Source: Poronia punctata (lineage: Eukaryota; Ascomycota; Sordariomycetes; Xylariales; Xylariaceae). From it: 16,671 bases of DNA. Made by a program: the position numbers and the translations under genes. Shown here in pieces: positions 1-10,170 of this stretch (position 1 is its first letter; every line of letters starts with the position of its first letter). The notes beneath the pieces are model-generated. The model did not search any database, was not told the origin of the DNA, and was given only the letters and a program-made list of their open reading frames with translations. The stretch spans positions 1 through 16,671 of the forward strand of contig MU401713.1 in the NCBI GenBank assembly GCA_022579005.1. Direction: 5' to 3'.

Positions 1-116
1 TAGGTAGGTAGGTAGGTAGGTAGGTAGGTAGGTAGGTAGGTAGGTAGGTAGGTAGGTAGGTAGGTAGGTAGGTAGGTAGGTAGGTAGGTAGGTAGTAGTA
101 GTAATAGTAGTAGTAA
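1..116. repeat. TAGG microsatellite passing into a TAG/TAA tract
   Basis: Twenty-three perfect TAGG units fill 1-92. From 93 to 116 the unit shortens to three bases (TAG with two TAA variants), and AT-rich DNA follows. The window starts inside the array, so its real left end is unknown. The unit is not the usual fungal telomere repeat TTAGGG, and I see no sign of a chromosome end. The array has the same orientation as the one at 6137-6212 on the far side of the AT-rich block. Confidence 0.97.
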
Positions 117-3100
117 AATTTTAACGTTTATCTTAGGTAGGTCTAGGCTAACTATAATAGCGCGACTGTAGCTATAAGTGCTTTAGTAGCTAGCTGCTTT
201 TTACTACTTTATATAACTTTTTTTTAGGTTTATGTTAAAAAAGATAATTAAAAAAAGAGCTTTTATAACTAGTTGCTAATAAAAAAAAATTGTGTTATTT
301 TATATTTTGTTTAAAGGTAATATAAGTATTTATTTTTTTAAAACTATAACTGCGCTATTTTAGCCTTATTGCTTAGCAGTGCTTTTTTTTTTTTTTTTTT
401 AAAAAGGCCTTTTTTAAGCGTCCTTTTTTAGTATTTATATTTAAAAGCATATAGCTAATTTATTTCTTTTTTATATATATATAATACTATTAACTTTTTT
501 TTATAGCTAAAATATTTATAGTATATAGTAAAATTATTATAACCTAAGCGTTTAAAAAAAAGAAAAGCTAGTACTAATTTTAGTAGTTTTAGTTTTAAAA
601 GCTTTTTAACTTTTATTTTAAAAAGTAAGTTTTATTATTTATAAAAATTTAGTTAATATAATATTTATTAGTTTATAACTACTTTTTTTACTTTATTTTT
701 AGCTTTTTTAAGTACTTATAAGTATAAAAGTTTATTTTTGCGTATAAGGTGCTATTATAAAGTTTGCTTTTTAAACTTATTGCTTATATATTTATTTGCT
801 TTTTTATTTTTAAAATGCTTTTATATTTTAAAAACTAATATAAGTATATTTAGTTTTTTACTTTTTTGCTAGCTTTTTAAACTTTATAAAATAGTGTTTT
901 AAGCTATATAAGTATTTATTAAAAAAACTTATAAAGGCTACTATATTGTTTAAGTATATATAATATATTTATTTTTTTTAAAAATGTTTTTTAAGTGCTT
1001 AAGTAAAGGCCTTTAGTACTTTTATACATTTTATATTAAAAACTTTTTTTTTATTTAGCTATTTTAACTTATAATATATTAGTTATTTTGCTTTATAAGC
1101 TATAAAAGCTTATAAAGTAAATTAGTTTTTAAAGCTATTTAAGTATAAAAAAAAAATATTTTTTTTTTATTTATTTAAAATTTGCTTTACTTATACTTTA
1201 TAAGCTTTAGCTATACTATTTTTATTTTTAAGCGCAAAGCTTAGCTATAGTTTTATTAAAGTTGCTAAAAATAGCTAGTAGATTTTAAAAAGCAAGTTTT
1301 TAATTTTTTATAAAACTGTTTTTTTATAGTTAGTTTGCTTATATATTTTAGCTATTATAAAGTAGTAGTAGTTTAGTTTAGCTATATAAGCTAAAGCTGC
1401 TTATTTAAAAGTTTTAAGCACTAAAAGCATACTTAGTATGCTTATTTTTTTAAAAGCTGCTATATATAAAAAAGTTTTTTAAACTAGTAAAACTACTTTT
1501 ATTATATGCTTTAAAGCGCTATAAATTTTATTTATTATGCTTTTAATGCTTATATTAATTATTTTATCTTTATATTTAATAAACTATTATAGTATACTAA
1601 AGTACTAAATAGTAGCGCTATATATAGCTATTAAAAGTACTATTACTTTAGCTATTATAGCAAATATAAAAGTAAAAAGACTTTAAATTATATTGCTTAG
1701 CGTTTTTATAAATATACTAATATAAGTTGCTTTATTAGCTTATATTTTAATATAATATTAAAACTTTAGTTTTTTATTTAAGTAAACGCTAAGCTACTTT
1801 ATTAGTTTAAAGCTTAAAAAAACAGCTATGTTTTTTACTAATACTAAGTTTTTTATTTTATAGTTTTTGCTATAAATATATAATAAGTTATATTTGTTTT
1901 TATTAAAAGTAATAGTATTGTTTTTTTTTATTTAATAACTTATATAGCTTAGTATAACAAGATTATAGCGTTTAAGCATAGGTTAGTTTTATATTTTATT
2001 AAAGCTATATTATTTATATAGCTATAATTATTTTTTTTATATTTTAATTTAAATAAAGGCGTAATAAAAAGTATAAAGAAAATTAAAAATATTAGCAATT
2101 TTTATAAAAGGCTATACTTAAAAAGTTTTTTTAAAGCTATAGTATTTTTTTATTTAAGCATAGCTATTTAATTTATTATAAAAAACTTAACTTATTATAT
2201 TATAGTAAGCTTTTAGCTTTGCTTTAAAAGCTTATATATAAGTTTATTTTAAAAAATAGTATTAAAAGCGCTTATAACGTTTATAGTTAAAATAAAGAAA
2301 ACTTTTTTATATATTAAAATATTATTTTTAATATTATATATAAAGGCTATTATTAAATTTATAGCTACTTAGTTAAGCAAAGCGCTAAATTATTATTATT
2401 TAACTATTTAGTTATTAATAGCTACTATAGCTAGTTTTTATGCTAAAAGTTACTTTAAGCCTTTGCTTACGTATAAAAGTAGTAAAATAAGTTTTTATAA
2501 TTTAACTAGCATATAGTTATTTTTATTAAGTTTAAAAAAAAAACTATATTAGCTTTATAAAAAGTAGCTAGGTAGTAGCTAATATAAAAGCATGCTTAAT
2601 ATAGTACTATAATTATAAGCTTAATATATATTTAAATTTGCTTTAGTAGTTTTATGCTTATTTTATTACTTTTTAATACTATATTAGCTATGCTATAGTA
2701 AGCTACTTTAGCTTTAAATATTATAATATATAAGTTAATTTTAATTTATATTTAGTACTTTTTTAATAAAGCGCTTTTGTTAGTAAAAAAATTTAAAAAG
2801 TTATTTTTTATAGCTTTTATAGCTAAAATATATATAGCAAAAAAATTAATTTTTTTTTTTAAAATTATTATAACTTAGCTATTATAGCATAATAAAAAAG
2901 CTTTTATTTTATTAAAAAGTTTTTTTTAGTTTGCTATCTTAAAAAGCTTTATAATATTATTAGCGCTTATAATTTTATTGTGTTAGTAGTTATGTTTACT
3001 TTTTTTAATAGCAGCCTAGGCTTTAAGCTTAGCTTTTTTTATAAAAAGCTTATTTATTTAGTTTTTAGCTACTTATTTTATTATTGCTGCTATGTTTAAA

Positions 3101-6100
3101 TTAAACTAAAAAGTTTTTTTATATTTTAAGCTTTTTAAAGTTAAAGCTATTTTAAAAGCTAAAATAAAAGTTTTAACTAAGTTTTAATAAAGTATTTTAA
3201 TAAGCTTATTTATATTTAGGTTTTTTAAAATATAAACAGTTTTTATTACTTTATAAACTACTTTATTTTATAGTAAAAAGTAGTCTAGTTTAATACTACG
3301 TTTTTTTAAGCAAAAAATTAAAAGTTTAAAAAGTATAACTTTTTTAATAGTATAGTAATTTAAGCTAGTATATAAGTTATTATTTACTTATATAGTTACT
3401 TTAAGTACGTTATTTATAATAAAGTTAAAAGTATTACTTACTTTATATATAAAAACATTTATTATATATTAAATAAAGCTATTGTTTATTATAAATTTTA
3501 CTATTTTATTTTTAATAACAAAGTTATAGTAAATATTTTAGTAGCTTAGGGCCTAGCTTTAATAAGTAGTATTAAAGTTTTTATAAACTAGTATGTTTAT
3601 AAAGCAAAGTAAAATTTTTAAAGTATTAATTATAGTATTATTACTACTATATTTTAAAATGCAGTATATATTATATACTATTAACTTATTAATTTAAAAA
3701 TACTATATATAGCTATGTTTTATTTTTAATAAAATATAAGTATTTTTTACTTATTTATTATAAATATAAGTTATAACTTTAAGTAACTATATTTTTTAGT
3801 TTTTAATAAAAGCAAAATATTTATAGTTTAAGTACTTTTTATAGCTTTTTTTTTAGTTTTTTATAAAAGCTTAAAGTTTTTAAATAAGTATAATATTTGC
3901 TTATATGTTGCTAACTATAGCAAAAAATATATTATATATAAAAAAAAAATATTATATGTTAGCTTATATAATTATAAAAGTATTTTATTTTTAGTAGCTA
4001 TTATTTTTAGCTTTTTTAATAGCGTAAAAAAAAAGTAAGCATAAATTATTATATAATATTATATTTATAATTACTATTAAAAAAATCTAGCGCTTTTTTT
4101 ATATTTAAAATAAGTAAAAAAAAAATGTTATATACTTAGTATATATGTTAAGCTTATATTATAATACTAGTAGTAAGCTATAAAGCTGCTATTAAAAGTT
4201 AAATTAAGCAAAAACTTATAATTTTTAAAACTAGTTAAAAAGCTAACTAAAATAGCTATTTTTATTATTTTAAAGCGCTATACGCCTTTTTTTAATTTTA
4301 TACTTTTAAGTTTTTTATAAAAAAAAGTATAGCAAGTTATAAAAGTGCTAATGTTAACAATAGCTATAAAAATAGCTTAAAAAAAGGTATTAGTATTATT
4401 AGCGCGTATTAAGTTATAAGTATAAAAAGTATTTATAGCAAATTAAGTTGTTAAAAAGGCTAAAAAAAAAGTTTTAGCTTAACTAAGTTTATATTATCTT
4501 TATTAAGTTTTTTTTTACTACTGCTATTTAATTATATTTGCTTATATATTTTTATTTTTATTTTTTTTAGTAAGTTAAATTAGTTTTTAATAAAGTAAAT
4601 AATTTTATTACTTTTAATAATAAGTTAAGCAAAGTAAAAAAAAGTAGTAGCTAAGTATAAGCTATAGCAATTTATATAGTGCTTTAAGCTTATATAAGTA
4701 CTAATAGTATAGCTTTTATTATAAGTTAAATATAGTTATTTTTTATAGTATTTTTTAAAATTATAAAACTTTTAGCATTTAGTATACTATATTATAGTAA
4801 AAGTATGCTTTAGTAGCTTAAAAAGTTTAAATTTAAAAAAAGTAAAGTTTTATTTAGTAGCTTTAAAAAGCAAAATAACTTATATATTAAAGTTATATTT
4901 GCTTTATATTATTTAATTAAGTTATTAACTTATTTTAGCAGTAATCTTTTTTATAAATAAGTTAATAATAATATAGCTTGCTAGTATATTAAAGTTTAAA
5001 ATATTTAAAATAATATAAATAGCTTATTTTTTTTTTAAAAAAATTGCTTTAAAGTTTACTAGTTAGTTTTTATGCTATAGCAGTTTATAAGCAATATTAT
5101 TATTTTTATATTAAATTAACTATTTAGTAGCAATAAAAAAAGCTATTAAAAAATAAGCTAATAAAGCTATAAGCATATTAGTTAATATTATTTAAAAGTT
5201 AGCAAAGCTAAGATTTTTTTAAAAAAAGCCCTTTACTAATTAAAGTAAAATTTTAAAGCTTTAGCTTATATAAGCTTATTTTTTATTTTATTTATTAGTT
5301 ACTATAAACTAATTAAAGTTTTTTATATTATTATTTATTAAGTAATTAGTACTAAAGCTATATTTTAACTTAAAGCAAAAGTAGGTTTTAAATTTAAAGC
5401 AAAATTTTAATTAAAAGCAGCTTTTATTATAAAAGCTATAGCTACTTTGCTTTTTTAGCACGCTATTATTATTATTATTATTAATTTAGTTTATTTAAAT
5501 AAAAAAAGTTAAGCAAAAGCTTATAAAAGCACTTTTAAAAAAGTTTATAACTACTACTATATAAATATTTACTTACTTTGCTTTAAAACTTTTATTTAAA
5601 AGCAAAATATTTATTTTTTTGCTTATTAGTACTATTTTAATATTTAAAAAAGTAAAGTATTTAGCTTAAAATATAAATTTTGTACTTTTTAAAGCTAAAT
5701 TTAAAAAAACATAAAAAATAGTATTTATAACTTTAGTAGTTTAGCGCAAATATGCTAAAGTATAAAACTTAAAGTTTAAAAGTGCTATATTAACTACTAT
5801 TATAATAACAAAAATTACTTTTTTATAAGCAAAAAAGTTTTTGTTATAATTTTTAAATATAGTAAAAACTAAGTAAAAGCTTTTAAAACAAAAGTTTTTT
5901 ATTTATAAAAGTATAAAATATTAATTATTTTTTACTAAGTTTAAAATACTTTAATATTTTATTGTTTTATATATTACTATAATAAAAGCTTAAAGCAAAA
6001 AGAAATTAAAGGCTTAAAAAGGCAAAAGCTTAAAATTTAAGGGCTATAAAGCTAAGAAAAAGTTAAAATACTTTTTAACTAAAGAAATAGTAGGCCTTTT

Positions 6101-6136
6101 TTAAGAAGTAAAAAAAGTAAAAAAAGGAAGGTTGTG
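117..6136. repeat. AT-rich, RIP-degraded block (relict repeat DNA)
   Basis: About 6 kb of extremely AT-rich sequence with long A and T runs and stops in every frame; no open frame of useful length exists. Hand counts of sampled lines give roughly 13-20 % GC, against about half in the gene to the right. CpA/TpG and TpC/GpA dinucleotides are strikingly scarce, while TpA is everywhere. In filamentous ascomycetes, RIP turns C into T (mainly at CpA) in duplicated DNA, so the block is best read as one or more transposon copies mutated beyond recognition. I cannot name the element: no coding motif, LTR or terminal inverted repeat is recognisable. Such blocks usually carry heterochromatin, which is inference here. 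A centromere-flanking or subtelomeric location is possible but not shown. Confidence 0.85.
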
Positions 6137-6212
6137 TAGGTAGGTAGGTAGGTAGGTAGGTAGGTAGGTAGGTAAGTAGGTAGGTAGGTAGGTAAGTAGG
6201 TAAGTAGGTAGG
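6137..6212. repeat. TAGG microsatellite at the right edge of the AT block
   Basis: Nineteen tetranucleotide units: 16 TAGG and three TAAG variants, the latter starting at 6173, 6193 and 6201. The array marks the sharp change from AT-rich sequence to normal composition. Its last unit forms the left half of the 12-base palindrome TAGGTATACCTA (6209-6220), so the repeat appears to flip orientation at its end. Confidence 0.96.
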
Positions 6213-9200
6213 TATACCTAGCAGTCCTTGCAGGTTAAGTCATTTTTCTATAAAATACTTAGGCAAGAGACGCTGCGTTGCGATCTGCATGCTGGCGTTA
6301 AGTATTTAGACCTAAGTAGGGAACTCCTTAGATGTAGGAATTTTTTAAGGTAGACGTAGGTGGGCTAAATAATCTCGGTAGCCAGTATGCCAGTTAGGAA
6401 ACAGTGTTACTACCGGTACGTTATATCTATCTTTATGGCTTTCAAAGTTAGAATACATACTTGTATGTGTATATTTACACCCATGTACGCGCATCTGGTT
6501 ATAATCTACAAGGATAATTACTTTATCAATGTGACCATCAACCTAGGTTAGGCTACTTTACAAGAAATAAGTATCTACGTAAGAAAATAAAACAGCGTTT
6601 GAGAGCAGAAATTGTCGCAAATATCATGTTGATAGGTAAGTAGGGTATATCATGTACTCGTATGGCCCTCAGAGCCTGGTACCTTATGCATCACGGCTGT
6701 GATTTAGTAGCTTAGACAGTTGATATATCTTAATAACACGGTGCTGATCTTTAAGCTGGGTTTTTTTTTTAGCAGCCAGCAGCCTTGTAAACCTATTACC
6801 GCGCTACTACAGTATACGTGTACGAGTAGGTATTGCATCCTGCACGAAATTCGTCTGTTCCACATTGCTGGTGTTCCATAGAGGTATGTTTACACCACAC
6901 AAAAGTGCATAAGTGCTCTACAAATTGCCTTGGTCGTTTGTGGCATAGGTAGGTGCGTTCTTGTTATTGTCTCAAGGAGGTATGCCTCACAGTACTGCAG
7001 CTTTGCTAAGGGGGGGATTCAAACCTACCATGATCCTAGCTACATACACCCGGGATGAACACCACAACAAATGTACGAGTTGACATCGTGTCCAAATCGG
7101 TATCTGCAATGGCTTCCAAGGTTACATAGCCAGTTTGGGTGTTACTATTGGACTGAGGCTCACCTTGACTGTGGTAGAAGGGTCCGACTTTTTACCGCGA
7201 TATATGTCAAGAATGTACACAACGACACACCGAGTGTAGATGTACCAGGAGGACACCTGCTACCATTACTCGTGTCCGGGCACATTGTCTGAAGTTGATG
7301 GATTTGTAGCGCTAGGTACCTACCTACTTATTGCCAGGAGCATCTTGATCTCCAAGGACTCTACCAGCGCGAAAAGCTTTGCAACTATGACAAGGCCGTG
7401 CAAAACTCATGAGGCACGTGTTGGTGTTTGGGACGCGCCTCCAAAACACGTCTACCATGGAGGGAGCTCTTGTCTGAGAGCAAGCCACCTTACTCATGCA
7501 CACATCTCACCACTTAAGAGTGGAGCTGTCTCAACAAGACACAAAAGTGTCATACACACATCGGATACTTTGCATATTTTTTGCCTTGTACAAATGGGTA
7601 GATTTCGAGATCCTTCAAAGCTAATCGCGGCTTCATATGCTAAAGCAATAGCCAGCAACTATACAAATTTGTCCCATGGCCGTTGCGGCACGAAAAACAC
7701 CCAAGCCGAGTGGCCAGTTCCTTTTCATAAGGTCCCCCACAGCCATACATTGGTTGGACCTCCAAGTGCGAGTTTTTCAACTTTGTACTTGTCGTTCTAG
7801 ACGTCCTATGAGGGATTGGATAGGTACCTACATACACTTGAATCTCGACAGATACCTTGTATATAGTAGGAGCCCCGGAGGCATAGTAATTCTTATCAGC
7901 GGTATACTTGCCCCAGGGTTGCAGCGCACCACTTGCTAAGTACTTCCTCCTTGCCAGCAATTCCCTTACTTATGTAGATAGTACCTAATTTTCCTAACAC
8001 CCGCTCCTTCCGATTTTGAGTCGCATACCCCCCTGCCCACTTTGCCTCTAGGCCATTTAATATGGTAGACAACTCGAATTCGAGTCACTTGCAGGACGTA
8101 TACAGAAAATACCTGTACGGATGGCCGCCCTTAGGACGTCTGCCGAAACCAGGAGAATACCTTTGCGATGACTAGAAACAACTATAATCCCTGTTAGTAT
8201 AATGTTGACAAAATACAGGAATCACACATGGTGCGATGCTGCGGAAGTCGGCTTTTAACACTATGCGGCTTCGAACGGTAGTCATGATTGGGATGATGTC
8301 CGTGATGGACCGAGATACCTCTATTAGAAGATATCAGTCTTCAGAAAGGCCCAACTAGCGCCAGTGCCGTAGAGGCGTGATAGCCCTTAGATGGCTAGAT
8401 CAATGTAAGTACCTAATTATATGTGAAGTTTAGAGTACTACTTGGTAGCTAATATCGACCAGGGGCCAAGCCAGGGACAACAATGCCGTCGCAGTCAAAA
8501 ACTAGCAGCACTGCTACCTAGCGCAGAGAGAACTATCAAGGTTTGGTACAATCACATGTCCTTACTAGGATGGACGGTCCGACGACACGCCGCTCGTATT
8601 TTACCTTATGCCATCGGGGGGCCGAAATGGGCAGAGACTCGGTCTTTGCACGGTTAGAGAGGCCTCATGGCCTACCACAAAGCGGAAAACATTTGGTATT
8701 TGATGGAAGAAGCACAACAGCTGGGTTTAATCAAAGCTTTCGAGAGTCTAGACCGAAGGGCATTTCTGTATCCGTTTTACTCATTTACCGACGAAACAAT
8801 GATGTCTACGTTACGCTGGATTGGACGTACAGAAGATGCGTCCCTTCTCCGACAGAGGGGCGTAGATGCTGGCAGGAGGACGCTATTCCCGGCCCCCGGA
8901 GTTTCGAAGGACATACACAAAATCTCGGCCTGTTTTGACACCCGGAAACAAATGTTGGGCACACGTAATGAAGAACTCGTGTAGGCCATAAAGTCCATCT
9001 CAGCCAAAATACCGAAAATCCACGGTCAAAGAAATCGCATACAAAGATGCGTCCTCATTACAGAATGAGGGGCAGGTATTCGACGTGTTCAACATAAGCA
9101 TTCCTATAAATAGGGTCCTCATCGATGACAAATCAAAGACGACTATTAGATGAATTCTCTCATCCTGAATTTGCATCAATCATGTACGAAAGGTTACTAC

Positions 9201-9500
9201 TTTAAGAAAGGGGGCAAGCGTTCAAGAACTCTTTAAAAGCCAGCAAAGTATCAATGTTCTATAAACAACACCTACCTACATAGGCAATGCGTTTAGCAAT
9301 GTATTTCATTTTCTTAACAAGACCACTTCTGTCATACAAGGAATGATTAGTTAATAGTTAATAGTAAGATACAGAGTATACTTAATGCTTACCTTGTTAT
9401 CAAACTAAGGATTTGATATACGAAACTCCGTTGATATACTCGGAAATATCAGTTTATTACCCACCATAATACGCGTACTGTACCTGTTGACCAATGACAG
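6213..9500. other. Gene-poor intergenic DNA, no supported gene
   Basis: About 3.3 kb of mixed composition. Open frames reach at most 186 codons, overlap one another on both strands, and show no protein family I recognise and no splice structure that extends them convincingly. The longest, 7240-7800 (+), has an irregular composition rich in His, Ser and Cys and is partly covered by an antisense frame, so I do not call it. The stretch 8655-8984 (+) reads most like protein but is closed by stops on both sides. Other structure includes dispersed TAGGT/ACCTA motifs, a hairpin at 7424-7449 and a 14-base palindrome at 8072-8085. Old, only lightly mutated transposon debris is possible. Confidence 0.6.
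7424..7449. repeat. Short inverted repeat (hairpin)
   Basis: GTGTTTGGGA (7424-7433) faces TCCAAAACAC (7440-7449) across a six-base loop, CGCGCC. Nine of ten stem positions pair, with one G/A mismatch. It could fold in RNA or be a scar of an inverted insertion. No gene context gives it a role. Confidence 0.6.
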
Positions 9501-10170
9501 TTAATGATTACTTAGGTACTTAGGTAAGACAGTGAGCACAGCCACTAGTGATCCACTGGATCGTGTCAGCTAGGGATGTGGCTTACCAGACTGCCGGGAT
9601 CAACCGCCACTGGTTCCTTTCGCTTCCAGGTGGGCAAGTGTGACGTTCATTAGGTTATTGACGTTAGCAGCTGCTGGCTAAACCGGCCCATACGTGTATT
9701 TCGGTAAGGTACCTATGAAGAACATTGAAGGCTTGCTGCGTTCCAGTAGGTATGACCGTCAAAATTCAAGAATCGCAATGATCAGGGAAGGTCGATAAAT
9801 TAAGAACCTAATCCGTCTCCCATTCGGCATCGGATATTTCGTTTCAAATCACAACCAGCAAGTTGACGATCAGTTTGGTGGGGTCATGCTCGTCGGATGG
9901 ATCTCAACTACACCAGGCATTGTTTGAACTACCGACGCTGTGACTTGTGTGTGACTTATTGTAAAATCAGATCTTGTCTGTAAATCATTACAAGTCATCC
10001 CGGCTTGTTGTCTTGGTTGGTTTATTGCTGTTTTCTCTAGTATTGGATTTTGGCCTTTTCCCTGTCCGTCCCCCCCCCCCCCCCCCTCGTCGTCCGTGCT
10101 CGGCTCTAGTCTAGGGTCATACTGCCAACTGCTAACCCGCGTCTCAGCCTTCCTTGAGCTCGATACCGCC
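9501..10170 (+). promoter_or_regulatory. Upstream region of the ECM29-like gene
   Basis: This 670-base stretch precedes the ATG at 10171 and should hold the promoter and 5' UTR. No convincing TATA box stands at a fixed distance. The last 150 bases are rich in pyrimidines and include a run of 17 C at 10070-10086; CT-rich tracts near transcription starts are common in fungal housekeeping genes. Further up are two TGACGTT motifs (9641-9647 and 9659-9665), which resemble half sites for bZIP factors of the CRE/ATF type. The yeast proteasome element GGTGGCAAA (PACE) does not occur exactly. The start context, CCGCC before ATG, is strong. Confidence 0.5.
10070..10086 (+). repeat. C17 homopolymer in the gene's leader region
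   Basis: Seventeen consecutive C lie 84 bases before the ATG at 10171, flanked by other pyrimidine-rich sequence. It is probably in the 5' UTR or core promoter. The length of such a run is prone to slippage in replication and to sequencing error. Confidence 0.95.

Noticed and set aside
1..92. Telomere-like repeat at the window edge
   Set aside because: The unit is TAGG, not TTAGGG, and the same array recurs internally at 6137, so it is a microsatellite rather than a chromosome end.
117..6136. Mitochondrial DNA insertion as the source of the AT-rich block
   Set aside because: No mitochondrial open frames, rRNA or tRNA can be recognised. The selective loss of CpA and TpC fits directed C-to-T mutation of nuclear repeats better.
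6948..7029. tRNA-like arrangement: GGTAGGT at 6948-6954 pairs with ACCTACC at 7023-7029, with TTCAAAC nearby
   Set aside because: The T-arm stem does not pair when TTCAAAC is placed in the loop, and no D-arm or anticodon arm is found. The pairing comes from the common TAGGT/ACCTA motif.
7240..7800. 186-codon open frame on the plus strand
   Set aside because: No family resemblance, an irregular composition, overlap with antisense and same-strand frames, and no splice partners. A frame of this length can arise by chance in DNA of this composition.
9629..9639. GGTGGGCAAG, similar to the proteasome element PACE (GGTGGCAAA)
   Set aside because: It needs an extra G and differs at the last base. 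It lies over 500 bases from the start, so I do not call it a PACE.
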